In this document: piece after piece, positions 7,500 through 14,934 of the stretch
Numbering within the stretch: position 1 is the first letter of the stretch
Layout of the letters: each line of letters starts with the position of its first letter
Assembly (NCBI GenBank): GCA_023271515.1
Contig: JALPXQ010000009.1
Location: forward strand, 1-24,888
DNA length: 24,888 bases
Direction: 5' to 3'
Source of the DNA: Dehalococcoidia bacterium
GTDB taxonomy: Bacteria > Chloroflexota > Dehalococcoidia > SZUA-161 > SpSt-899
Notes under the pieces: model-generated
Told to the model about the DNA's origin: nothing
The model's input: only the letters and a program-made list of their open reading frames with translations
The model's database searches: none
Translations under genes and position numbers: made by a program

Positions 7500-7634
7500 A
7501 TTATAGGCGACTTCACGGACTAAAGCCACCCCCCCGCGGTTATGGTGGCAAAATCAGCCCGGTACAACGAACCTCAAGCCTGCTCCCCGGCTCATTGAGC
7601 AATTCCTGGCTGATGAGATTTGATGAATTCCCGA

Positions 7635-7850
7635 TCAAGTATAATCCTTCCTGAGGGGATACCAGGCATCCACTGCCTTTGCCGGCCTGCCCAGAACTGT
7701 TGCGCTATGTTCTTGATTGGATTTCATCACGACCCCGTCCCCGGCCTTCAAAACCATTGATTGTCCTTCCAGTGCAAACTCGATCTCGCCCTCAATGATA
7801 TAGGTTATCTGTTCATGTTTTTCACTCCTTCCAGAAAAACTATTATACAT
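7635..7850 (-). pseudogene. N-terminally truncated cupin
   Basis: A 71-residue cupin fragment: KHEQITYIIEGEIEFALEG, then VLKAGDGVVMKSNQEHSATV and a short C-terminal strand. It matches the second part of a small single-domain cupin (normally about 105-120 residues). The N-terminal strands are missing, including the first metal-binding His of the HxH pair (only the His of HEQ remains). No start with a good ribosome site is seen; the frame upstream is open only to a TAG at 7878-7880. It is immediately divergent to the DUF502 gene, so a deletion probably joined the two. The fold and any sugar- or metal-binding role are unlikely to be intact. Confidence 0.6.
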
Positions 7851-7883
7851 CCACCGGGGCTTTTTATCACCGGTCTTCTACGC

Positions 7884-7905
7884 TATAATTGAAAAGCACA
7901 GGGGG
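7884..7905 (+). promoter_or_regulatory. -10 box and ribosome site of the DUF502 gene
   Basis: TATAAT at 7884-7889 is followed by CAGGGGG (ribosome site 7901-7905) ahead of ATG 7909. No good -35 box is found at 16-18 bases spacing. Confidence 0.5.
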
Positions 7906-7908
7906 TTC

Positions 7909-8595
7909 ATGGTAATGAAGTCTAAACGAGGGGTATCATGGGGTTGGCTGGGAAGGAAATTGAGAGCGCAATTCCTGACGGGCATACTCGTTGTTGTTCC
8001 TATAGGTGCCACCATATTGATACTGATCTGGATTTTTGACGCCATCGATGGCATTCTGCGGCCTGTAATCATGGCTATATTCGGCCAGGCGGTCCCCGGT
8101 GTAGGCTTTGCTGTAACGATGGTATTGATTTACCTGGTTGGGGTCGCTGCCGGCAACGTTGGTGGAAGAGCACTGATTCGTTACGGCGAGACACTGCTGG
8201 CAGGGCTGCCGGTGGTTCGGCAACTTTACACCAGTATCAAGCAAATCCTGGAGAGCTTTTCCGCCCCGGGCAAGACCGGCCTCATGCAGGTGGTACTCGT
8301 AGAATTCCCCCGGAGGGGGATGAGAACTATAGGCTTTATCACCAATGAATCGTCGGATGAATCCGGCAATAAGCTGATCAACATCTTCATACCGACCTCC
8401 CCTAACCCGACATCCGGTTTCCTTCAGATAGTGAGGGAAGAGGAGATCATCCGCACCAAAATACCGGTCAATGAAGCGATGAAGATGGTCATCTCCGCCG
8501 GTAAGGTGTCACCCGGGGAGATAAGTGAGAAGTTGGCAGAATCCCTAACCTTTCCATCGGAGGTAGATGATGGAGATCATCGATTTACGCAGTGA
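7909..8595 (+). CDS. DUF502 family membrane protein
   Basis: A 228-residue inner-membrane protein with two N-terminal transmembrane helices (about residues 20-45, FLTGILVVVPIGATILILIW, and 55-82, VGFAVTMVLIYLVGVAAGN) and a soluble C-terminal part. Typical DUF502 features are the GxRALIRYGETLLAGLPVVRQLYTSIKQ segment, VVLVEFPRRGMRTIGFIT and FIPTSPNPTSGFLQIV. The ATG at 7909 has GGGGG 3 bases upstream; ATG at 7915 is an alternative. Its 3' end overlaps the start of a truncated threonine-aldolase frame and includes that frame's ribosome site. The function of the family is not established. Confidence 0.88.
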   Translation: MVMKSKRGVSWGWLGRKLRAQFLTGILVVVPIGATILILIWIFDAIDGILRPVIMAIFGQAVPGVGFAVTMVLIYLVGVAAGNVGGRALIRYGETLLAGLPVVRQLYTSIKQILESFSAPGKTGLMQVVLVEFPRRGMRTIGFITNESSDESGNKLINIFIPTSPNPTSGFLQIVREEEIIRTKIPVNEAMKMVISAGKVSPGEISEKLAESLTFPSEVDDGDHRFTQ

Positions 8596-8731
8596 CACCG
8601 TCACGTTGCTTACGGGGCGAGGAGGCCATGTAGGAGCAGGTTTGAAACCTCCCATTGCATCTGCATCAGAGGAAGGGCGAAACTCGCGGATTAAGTATGT
8701 CCTGTTTATGCTATTCCTTGACTCTACTTGA
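8570..8731 (+). pseudogene. ltaE: 5' fragment of L-threonine aldolase
   Basis: Reading from ATG 8570, the first 12 residues are MEIIDLRSDTVT, the classic N-terminus of low-specificity L-threonine aldolase. GGAGG at 8559-8563, 6 bases upstream, is an ideal ribosome site. After residue 12 the frame leaves the family (LLTGRGGHVGAGLKPP...) and stops at 8729-8731, giving 53 codons against about 340 for the enzyme. The break leads into the palindromic GGTTTGAAACC repeat at 8640-8650. The start overlaps the end of the DUF502 gene, which implies an original coupled DUF502-ltaE arrangement from which nearly the whole aldolase has been deleted. The PLP domain is absent. Confidence 0.7.
8629..8656. repeat. 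GTAGGAGCAGGTTTGAAACC dispersed repeat
   Basis: A palindromic core GGTTTGAAACC lies within GTAGGAGCAGGTTTGAAACC followed by TCCC. It sits just after the point where the threonine-aldolase reading frame loses its family match, and it resembles a known class of short dispersed palindromes. Confidence 0.5.
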
Positions 8732-8739
8732 CCCTCCGG

Positions 8740-9480
8740 TTATTCCCATTGGAATGTCTTGAGAGCTACTATGGTACAGAAAACTGTTATTGAGCATAGT
8801 ATGATAACTTCGCTGGTGTAATCGCCCAGGCAATTCCCAATCCATGTCGCTGTTAGTATATCCACGCTGTGAGCCACCGGATTAAACTCTGCGGCATCCT
8901 GAATAAATTGAGGAAATGCTTCGAGGGGAATCATTATGCCGGACAAGAAAAACAGGGGGAAGAAAAGAATCCCGGTAATTGACTCAACGGCGCGAGTGGT
9001 GCTAAGCAGTGCGGCAAGAATAAGGCCTAGAGAGAAAAAGGTTGCGCTGCTCAAACCAAAAGCCAGTGCGAAATTCAGGAAGTCAACCTGAAATTTTATA
9101 TCGAAGGCTACGGCAGCGGTTCCAATGAGTATCAGAGCACTTATTAGAACTAGCATAAAATTGACTACGGCTTGAGCGAGCAGGATATATGTCGGCTGCA
9201 GTGGTGTGCCCTTGAATCGCTCAAAGACCTTTATCGCTTTGTACTCGACTATGATGTAGGGTATGTTCATTATTCCGATCATGGAAATGCTCATGGCGAT
9301 AAAAGCTGGCACCTGAAAATCAACCATCCGGAAACCGCCGGGAGCAGGATCGTCTCCATAGGCGGCGGCAAATATCAAGAACATTACTGCTGAAGTGAAC
9401 ATTAGCATGCTTGCTGCTGGTTCTCTGATAAAGTTCTTGATTTCAACTTCTATCAAGCTACCTAATTGTTTTAGATTCAT
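8740..9480 (-). CDS. ABC-2 type transporter permease
   Basis: A 246-residue permease with about six membrane spans (for example MLMFTSAVMFLIFAAAYG, VPAFIAMSISMIGIMNIPYI, FMLVLISALILIGTAAVAF, FALAFGLSSATFFSLGLILAALL and GILFFPLFFLSGIMIPLEAFPQF) and a final span near VIILCSITVFCTIVAL. The LSGIMIPLEAFP motif after the fifth span is characteristic of ABC-2 exporters. ATG 9480 has GAGGAG 6 bases upstream. It lies 12 bp after the ATPase gene, so the two form an exporter of unknown substrate, most likely a drug, lipid or peptide given the TetR regulator. Confidence 0.9.
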   Translation of the reverse strand: MNLKQLGSLIEVEIKNFIREPAASMLMFTSAVMFLIFAAAYGDDPAPGGFRMVDFQVPAFIAMSISMIGIMNIPYIIVEYKAIKVFERFKGTPLQPTYILLAQAVVNFMLVLISALILIGTAAVAFDIKFQVDFLNFALAFGLSSATFFSLGLILAALLSTTRAVESITGILFFPLFFLSGIMIPLEAFPQFIQDAAEFNPVAHSVDILTATWIGNCLGDYTSEVIILCSITVFCTIVALKTFQWE

Positions 9481-9492
9481 TATATTCTCCTC

Positions 9493-10518
9493 TCAATCTC
9501 TGTAGTCACGCCCTGTCAGGGTTAGGTACACATCTTCAAGCGTTGGCTGCTTGATTTGCAGGTCTGCCAGAGGTATAGCTTGCGTTTCTGCTGTTTGAAT
9601 GAGTGCCGTTAGTAGCTCCCTGCTATTTCCATAAATAATGATCCGCTCCTCTGTTTTTTCCACTTTGCTTACACCGGGCAGATTTCCGAACATTTCTGCT
9701 GTAATTGCTTCTGTAGCACTGAAGATCACCTTGTTTTCCAGTTGTAAACTCTGGATAAGAACCTCTGGTTTGTCGAGGGCAACTATTTTACCTTTCTCAA
9801 TAATACATACCCGGTCGCAGAGTTCTTCTGCCTCTTCCATAGAATGGGTGGTAAGGAATACCGTTGTGCCCCGGGCACGAATCTCTCTTATCAAATCCCA
9901 CATATTTCGCCGTGCCTGCGGATCGAGGCCGGTAGTCAGTTCGTCAAAGAAGACTATCCTGGGCTTACCCATCAAAGCGAGAGCAATGGTCAGGCGTTGT
10001 TTCAGTCCGCCGGAGAGCTTTTCATAATAAACGTCCTGTTTGTCTTCCAGACCAAACTTCTTAAGCATCTCTCTCCAGGAGGCAGGCTGAGGGTAAAAAG
10101 TAGCATAGAGTTTGAAGGCCTCTTTAACTGTTATGCGGTAGAACAGATTGCCCTCCTGCAATTGCATGCCTATCTTAAGTCGTAGAGCATGGCCATCTCT
10201 CCAGGGCTTTAAGCCCAGCACACTGATGCTCCCCTTATGTGGTTTTCGTAACCCTTCAATGCACTCTATTGTCGTTGTCTTACCCGCCCCGTTAGGACCC
10301 ACCATGCCGAAAATCTCACCCTCATAAACGTCAAAGCTAACACCGTCTACGGCTCTTACTTCTTTATAGTATTTGTGTAAGTTTCTTACCTCTATGAGCT
10401 TTCTGGCGGATTTTTCTTCGTCAGTATCACCCTTTGAGGTAGCGATAGTTTTTTTGATCTCTGCCAGCTCCCGGGATAAATGTTCAACCTTTTCTTGTAG
10501 AGTTTTCCAGTCTTGCAT
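9493..10518 (-). CDS. ABC transporter ATP-binding protein
   Basis: A 341-residue ATPase of the ABC-2/DrrA type. It has Walker A GPNGAGKT (74-81), Q-loop MQLQEGNLF, signature LSGG (168-171), Walker B IVFFDE (188-193) and the switch His in TTHSMEEAEEL (about 225), then a C-terminal domain ending in TLEDVYLTLTGRD as usual for this group. The first ~40 residues are an extra charged stretch (TLQEKVEHLSRELAEIKKTI) predicted to form a coiled coil, not part of the standard domain. I start at ATG 10518 because GGGGGAG lies 7 bases upstream; the upstream ATG 10542 has no ribosome site. It is the second gene of the TetR-ATPase-permease operon, 20 bp after tetR. Confidence 0.92.
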   Translation of the reverse strand: MQDWKTLQEKVEHLSRELAEIKKTIATSKGDTDEEKSARKLIEVRNLHKYYKEVRAVDGVSFDVYEGEIFGMVGPNGAGKTTTIECIEGLRKPHKGSISVLGLKPWRDGHALRLKIGMQLQEGNLFYRITVKEAFKLYATFYPQPASWREMLKKFGLEDKQDVYYEKLSGGLKQRLTIALALMGKPRIVFFDELTTGLDPQARRNMWDLIREIRARGTTVFLTTHSMEEAEELCDRVCIIEKGKIVALDKPEVLIQSLQLENKVIFSATEAITAEMFGNLPGVSKVEKTEERIIIYGNSRELLTALIQTAETQAIPLADLQIKQPTLEDVYLTLTGRDYRD

Positions 10519-10538
10519 ATTTGGCTCCCCCTTGTTTT

Positions 10539-11171
10539 TCATTTGTCATCAGCAGGTTTATCCCGATAGAGAAGCCCCTGCAGAATAATATCGCGAGCGA
10601 CTTCCACCCCGCCGGACTCAAGCTGGGAGAAGCCGAACAGCCAGTGGTAGCAAAGCCCATCGGTGAAGGCGATCAATGTAGCCGCCGCCTTATCAGGGTC
10701 AACAGGACGAAAAATGTTTTGGGCAACGCCTTCTCGGATGATGTCGGCCAGTAGTGAGTGATCCTGGCGATTTAACCGTTCCCAGGCTATTTGTATCTGT
10801 TGTTGCATCTCCTCTGATTCTTCGCCCCACATCTGGCATAAAGAGCGAATCAGGTTGCCGTGCTTGGCTAATGATCGCGGCAGTTCTTCCATGACCAGAG
10901 ATAATTTATCAAGTGGCGAAATATCTTGGGCGGCAAGTGCTTTAGATCCGGCGATCATCTGGTCTATTTCGTGCCAAAGAGCGGCGATAAAAAGCTTCTC
11001 TTTGGAGGGGAAGTACCAATAGAGCGTCCCCCGCCCCACACCAGCCGCTGTTGCAATATCGCTCATCGTCGTCTGGTGATAGCCGCGTTCGGCAAATAAA
11101 CTGAGGGCGATCTGTTTGATTCTACTGGTCTTGACGTCTTTTTCTGCATCTGTTACGGCTATTTTCGCCAT
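10539..11171 (-). CDS. TetR/AcrR family transcriptional regulator
   Basis: A 210-residue dimeric repressor. The N-terminal helix-turn-helix spans about residues 15-60: IKQIALSLFAERGYHQTTMSDIA, then GVGRGTLYWYFPSKEKLF. The rest is an all-helical ligand domain with no recognisable specificity. I use ATG 11171, with GGAGG 5 bases upstream, rather than TTG 11183. It is first gene of an operon with an ABC exporter and almost certainly controls it and itself, because a 20-bp palindrome overlaps its own promoter. The inducer is unknown and is likely the exported compound. Confidence 0.92.
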   Translation of the reverse strand: MAKIAVTDAEKDVKTSRIKQIALSLFAERGYHQTTMSDIATAAGVGRGTLYWYFPSKEKLFIAALWHEIDQMIAGSKALAAQDISPLDKLSLVMEELPRSLAKHGNLIRSLCQMWGEESEEMQQQIQIAWERLNRQDHSLLADIIREGVAQNIFRPVDPDKAAATLIAFTDGLCYHWLFGFSQLESGGVEVARDIILQGLLYRDKPADDK

Positions 11172-11192
11172 CGCTGCCTCCAACTACGTTAG

Positions 11193-11212
11193 TAGACTGA
11201 CTGGTCAATCTA
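11193..11212. promoter_or_regulatory. TetR operator palindrome
   Basis: TAGACTGACTGGTCAATCTA is a 20-bp inverted repeat with 8 of 10 positions complementary. It directly abuts the -10 box (11213-11218) on its downstream side and covers the predicted transcription start. The position and length are those of a TetR-family operator. Confidence 0.75.
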
Positions 11213-11241
11213 ATTATACTACAGGAGATGGCACATGTCGA
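11213..11241 (-). promoter_or_regulatory. Promoter of the tetR-ABC operon
   Basis: On the minus strand, TCGACA (11241-11236), a 17-base spacer and TATAAT (11218-11213). The -35 box has one mismatch to consensus and the -10 is perfect. The operator palindrome follows at once. Confidence 0.8.
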
Positions 11242-11635
11242 AAAGGCCGCGACTGGTTCTCCTTGAATCTATTTTCGGGACGAATGGCTTGGGATCTTGT
11301 CGTTACTTGTCTGGGTCAGGTGGCTTTTGAAGTGGTGGTTGTGTAAAATAGCTCTTGCGGAGTAATTACTTAGCCAGCGGTTGATAGCCACAGAGTTCAC
11401 AGAGAGAATAAAAGGGAATAAGGTATCAGTGGACTCCTTGCAGCGTTCCGTTCTATAGTATATGATACTCCGGAGGGAAGCGCGCAGATGCCGGCAAGGG
11501 TTTGGTGTTAGTCTGGAAGTATAGGAATTTCAACCCGCTGGAAATCCTAAGCACTAAATCCGAAATCCTAAACAAGTTCCAATCGCCAGATTCGCCCCGC
11601 GAAAAGAGATTTCAGCCTTCGCAGATGGGTGTGGC
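11242..11635. other. Gene-free repeat-rich spacer
   Basis: No frame here has family features. It contains AGCCACAGAGTTCACAGAGA (about 11388-11407, a common dispersed-repeat type), GAAGTATAGGAATTTCAA at 11516-11533, which matches the palindrome arm at 7482-7499, and an AATCCTAA/AAATCC-rich patch at 11543-11572. It is probably decayed sequence in front of the Lrp remnant. Confidence 0.6.
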
Positions 11636-11950
11636 ATGCTTGACCGTCCCGTGGCTGAGGTGGAGCAGACTATCAGAGAGGCAGAGGCGGAACGGGTCAT
11701 CGTGAGATATAAAACCATAATCAACTGGGATAAGCTGGAGGAAGAGGTGGGGGTGTCGGGCGACTATGACCTGGCGGTGCTGGTCCGGGGGAAGACGATT
11801 CGGGAGGTGGCCGGATTTGTGGCCCAGAAACTGGCTCCGATGGAGTCGGTTCAGGGAACGGTGACCCACTTTCTCCTCAAGCGCTACAAAGAGGACGGCG
11901 AGATCCTCGAGAGAGAGGAAAAGCCCAAACGCCTCCCGCTGAGCATTTGA
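11636..11950 (+). pseudogene. Lrp/AsnC-type regulator remnant
   Basis: A 104-codon frame holding pieces of an Lrp/AsnC regulator (normally about 150-165 aa). The start MLDRPVAEVEQTIREAEAERVI matches the end of the winged helix and MVGY-type linker, then RYKTIINWDKLEEEV. It then jumps directly to VSGDYDLAVLVRG, GFVAQKL and TVTHFLLKRYKEDG, the second half of the RAM ligand domain. The first half of the RAM domain (first strand, helix and second strand, roughly 35-40 residues) is missing, as is the N-terminal part of the DNA-binding domain. The upstream frame is open but non-homologous (EISAFADGCG). There is no clear ribosome site. DNA binding and oligomerisation are unlikely, so I treat it as a decayed gene. 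Confidence 0.65.
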
Positions 11951-12048
11951 AAAGTAAGCATTCGGCCATCGGCGCTCAGCATCTTTGCGGCGACACCTTA
12001 TTGCCGGCTGCTGACTTTGCAGGGCTTCCTTATGCTCCGTTTCTGCGC

Positions 12049-12054
12049 TATAAT
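12049..12054 (+). promoter_or_regulatory. -10 box of leuS (possible leaderless start)
   Basis: TATAAT at 12049-12054 is followed by nine bases and then the leuS ATG at 12064. No convincing -35 or ribosome site is present. The same TATAAT-N9-ATG spacing occurs at folC. Confidence 0.6.
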
Positions 12055-12063
12055 CAAAGAGTA

Positions 12064-14508
12064 ATGATCGAGAAATATAACCCCCCAGAAATCGAAGAGA
12101 AATGGCAATCGAGATGGGAAGAGACCCGGCTCTACGCCACAAGCGAAGATAGCGACCGCCCCAAGCTCTACGAGCTGACCATGTTCCCCTACACCTCCGG
12201 TGACCTCCACATCGGGCACTGGTATGCCATGGCCCCGGCAGATGTTCATGCCAGATTCATGCGGATGAAGGGCTATAACGTGCTGCACCCGATGGGCTTT
12301 GATGCCTTCGGCCTCCCCGCCGAGAATGCAGCCATCGATCGGGGTATCCATCCGCACACCTGGACGATGAAAAACGTAGAGAACATGCGTCGCCAGTTTC
12401 GCAGTATGGGAGCTATGTATGATTGGAGCCGGGAGGTGGTCACCTGCCTGCCGGACTACTACCGGTGGACGCAGTGGCTGTTTCTCAAGCTCTACGAGGC
12501 TGGTCTGGCCTATCGGGCTAAGGCCCCGGCTAACTGGTGCTCCAGATGCCAGACGGTCCTTGCCAATGAACAGGTGACCGCCGAAGGGCGATGTGAGCGC
12601 TGCGCCGCGGCGGTGATCAAGAGGGACTTAGAGCAGTGGTTCTTCCGCATCACCAGGTATGCCGATGAGCTTATGCAGCATGAGGGTATTGATTGGCCGG
12701 AGCAGGTCAAGACGATGCAGCGCAACTGGGTCGGTCGGAGTGAGGGAGCAGACATTTCCTTCAGCATCGAGGAATACGGTCTCGATGAAAAGGAGATCCG
12801 GGTATTCACCACGCGTCCTGACACCGTCTATGGTGTCACCTTCATGGTCCTGGCCCCGGAGCATCCCCTGGTGGAAAAACTCACCTCGCCCGAGTATAAG
12901 GACCGGGTTGATGATTATGTGAACCGGGCTCGTCGCCGGTCGGAGATTGAGAGGCTCTCCACGGAGCGGGAGAGAACCGGACTCTTCATCGGGGCTTACG
13001 CCACCAACAGGCTGAACGGAGAGAAGGTGCCGATCTGGATCGCCGACTATGTGCTCTTAAGCTATGGCACCGGGGCGGTCATGGGCGTGCCGGCCCACGA
13101 CCAGCGGGATTTCGAGCTTGCTAAGGAGTTTGGCCTTCCCATAAAAGTGGTCGTTGCGCCCGATGGATGGAGAGGTGAAGATCTGGAGGAGGCATATGAA
13201 GAGCCGGGCACAATGGTCAACTCCGGCCCCTTCGATGGTCTGCCCAGCGAGGAAGGGAAGGATGCCATAGTTGCTTTTATGGAGAAAGATGGCTGTGGCA
13301 AGAAGGCCGTAAGCTACCGGCTGCGCGACTGGCTGATCTCCCGTCAGCGTTATTGGGGCGCGCCGATCCCGATGGTTCACTGTCCCCGGTGCGGCATCGT
13401 GCCGGTGCCGGAGAAGGATCTGCCGGTACTCCTTCCTCAGGATGCCGAGTTCAGGCCCACCGGAGAATCACCGCTCAAGTATTGCGAGTCCTTCGTCAAT
13501 ACCACCTGCCCTGCTTGCGGCGAGCAGGCAAAGCGTGAGACCGATACCATGGATGTCTTTGTGTGTTCCAGTTGGTACTTCCTGCGTTACGCCAGCCCGC
13601 AGCATTCTGATGGACCCTTCGATCCCGATAGGCTGAAATACTGGCTCCCCGTCGATCTCTACACCGGCGGTGTGGAGCATGCCACCATGCATCTGTTCTA
13701 TGCCCGCTTCTTTATCAAGGCGCTGCGTGATATGGGGATAGTCGACTTCGGTGAGCCCTTCATCAGACTTTTCAATCAAGGGAAGATTATCCAGGGGGGG
13801 CAGAAGATGAGTAAGTCCCGTGGCAATGTCGTCAGTGCTGATGAATATGCATCTGAATTCGGCGCGGACGCGGTGCGGGCTTATCTGATGTTCATCGGCC
13901 CCTGGGAACATGGAGGAGAATGGAACGATAGTGGGTTGGTTGGCATCTGGCGATGGCTCAATCGAATCTGGAATCTGGTACTGGGTGAAGCCGGGGGTGC
14001 CTCATTGATGGATGAAGAAAAGGAGCTACGTCGCATGACCCATAAGACCATCAAGAGGGTGAATGAAGATCTGGAGAGATTCCACTTCAACACCATGCTG
14101 GCAGCGCTGATGGAGTTTACCAATTACCTCGCCAGGGTTAAGGAAACATATGCGGTCAAAGATAGCCCGGCCTGGAAGGAAGCCATCGACGCCTTGATTC
14201 TGTTGCTGTCGCCATCTGTCCCTCACCTGGCGGAGGAGCTCTGGGAGCGGACGGGCCACCCCTATAGCATACACCATCAGCCATTTCCTGCCTGGCGGGA
14301 GGAACTGGTTGCTGAAGAGGAGTTTACCCTGGTGATCCAGATAAACGGGAAGGTTCGCGATAAAGTATCTGTCCCGGTTTCCATCTCCGAGGATGAGGCT
14401 AGGGAATTAGCCCTGAGCCGGGGGCGAATTAAGGCTCAAGTAAGGGATCGCCGGATTGTCAGGGTGATATATGTGGCGGGACGTTTGGTGAACATTGTGG
14501 TAAAATGA
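12064..14508 (+). CDS. leuS: Leucine--tRNA ligase
   Basis: Class I aminoacyl-tRNA synthetase of 814 residues, of bacterial type, charging tRNA-Leu in the cytosol. Visible parts are HIGH (49-52), a zinc-like cluster WCSRC...RCERC after APANW, and the CP1 editing domain with TTRPDTVYG (about 249) and GTGAVMGVPAHDQRD (about 335). A second Cys set follows (CPRCG...CPAC), then KMSKS at 581-585, the anticodon-binding helices, and the C-terminal domain with VIQINGKVRDK. I start at ATG 12064 (MIEKYNPPEIEEKW), the usual family N-terminus; the in-frame extension back to 11947 overlaps the Lrp remnant and is not conserved. The -10 box ends 9 bases before this ATG, so the mRNA would have almost no leader. 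Downstream by 28 bp is a SWIM protein gene. Confidence 0.97.
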   Translation: MIEKYNPPEIEEKWQSRWEETRLYATSEDSDRPKLYELTMFPYTSGDLHIGHWYAMAPADVHARFMRMKGYNVLHPMGFDAFGLPAENAAIDRGIHPHTWTMKNVENMRRQFRSMGAMYDWSREVVTCLPDYYRWTQWLFLKLYEAGLAYRAKAPANWCSRCQTVLANEQVTAEGRCERCAAAVIKRDLEQWFFRITRYADELMQHEGIDWPEQVKTMQRNWVGRSEGADISFSIEEYGLDEKEIRVFTTRPDTVYGVTFMVLAPEHPLVEKLTSPEYKDRVDDYVNRARRRSEIERLSTERERTGLFIGAYATNRLNGEKVPIWIADYVLLSYGTGAVMGVPAHDQRDFELAKEFGLPIKVVVAPDGWRGEDLEEAYEEPGTMVNSGPFDGLPSEEGKDAIVAFMEKDGCGKKAVSYRLRDWLISRQRYWGAPIPMVHCPRCGIVPVPEKDLPVLLPQDAEFRPTGESPLKYCESFVNTTCPACGEQAKRETDTMDVFVCSSWYFLRYASPQHSDGPFDPDRLKYWLPVDLYTGGVEHATMHLFYARFFIKALRDMGIVDFGEPFIRLFNQGKIIQGGQKMSKSRGNVVSADEYASEFGADAVRAYLMFIGPWEHGGEWNDSGLVGIWRWLNRIWNLVLGEAGGASLMDEEKELRRMTHKTIKRVNEDLERFHFNTMLAALMEFTNYLARVKETYAVKDSPAWKEAIDALILLLSPSVPHLAEELWERTGHPYSIHHQPFPAWREELVAEEEFTLVIQINGKVRDKVSVPVSISEDEARELALSRGRIKAQVRDRRIVRVIYVAGRLVNIVVK

Positions 14509-14536
14509 AATTGCAGAACATGAAAAGGAGTTTTTG

Positions 14537-14788
14537 ATGCGTTCTGATCTTATCGGCAAGATTGAGAAGGCCCATCGCTATGCCGGGGAGCGAGACCGGA
14601 TCACCATCCGGGATTTCAATGTGGATTTCCGAGGGGAGCATGGCACCTACACGACCGGTTACAACGGCGGGGAGTGGCATTGTGCCTGTAACTTCTTCGC
14701 CAAATGGGAGACCTGCAGCCACGTCATGGCATTGCAGAAGATCCTCGGAAATATGCTCCCTGAGGAAGCTCGCTCCTCGTTTGACTAG
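14537..14788 (+). CDS. Small SWIM zinc-finger protein
   Basis: An 83-residue protein with a C-terminal SWIM motif, CxC-x8-CxH: Cys49, Cys51, Cys60 and His62 (WHCACNFFAKWETCSHVMAL). It should bind one zinc ion and possibly nucleic acid. The N-terminal half (HRYAGERDRITIRDFNVDFRGEHGTY) looks like the small beta-sheet that precedes SWIM motifs in larger proteins. ATG 14537 has AGGAG six bases upstream and is preferred over the adjacent TTG 14534. It follows leuS by 28 bp and may be co-transcribed. It is a stand-alone domain; no partner helicase or transposase is nearby. Confidence 0.85.
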   Translation: MRSDLIGKIEKAHRYAGERDRITIRDFNVDFRGEHGTYTTGYNGGEWHCACNFFAKWETCSHVMALQKILGNMLPEEARSSFD

Positions 14789-14934
14789 CACCCCAGGGAT
14801 ACAAGCGGTATGTAGAGGGCGTTCGCGGAGGCAGAAGCCGCCTTCGCTCTAGTTTACCTTTGAGTTCCCAGTCCTCTCCCTGGGTCACCACAGGGGATTG
14901 AGGCGAATATTTCACATCCAGCAGCAAGCTCATT

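Noticed and set aside
11947..12063. N-terminal extension of leuS by 39 residues
   Set aside because: The extra residues are not part of the LeuRS family and come from the spacer; MIEKYNPPEIEEKW at 12064 is the usual start.
11612..12142. Minus-strand open frame of 176 codons
   Set aside because: It overlaps the Lrp remnant and leuS start antisense and has no family features.
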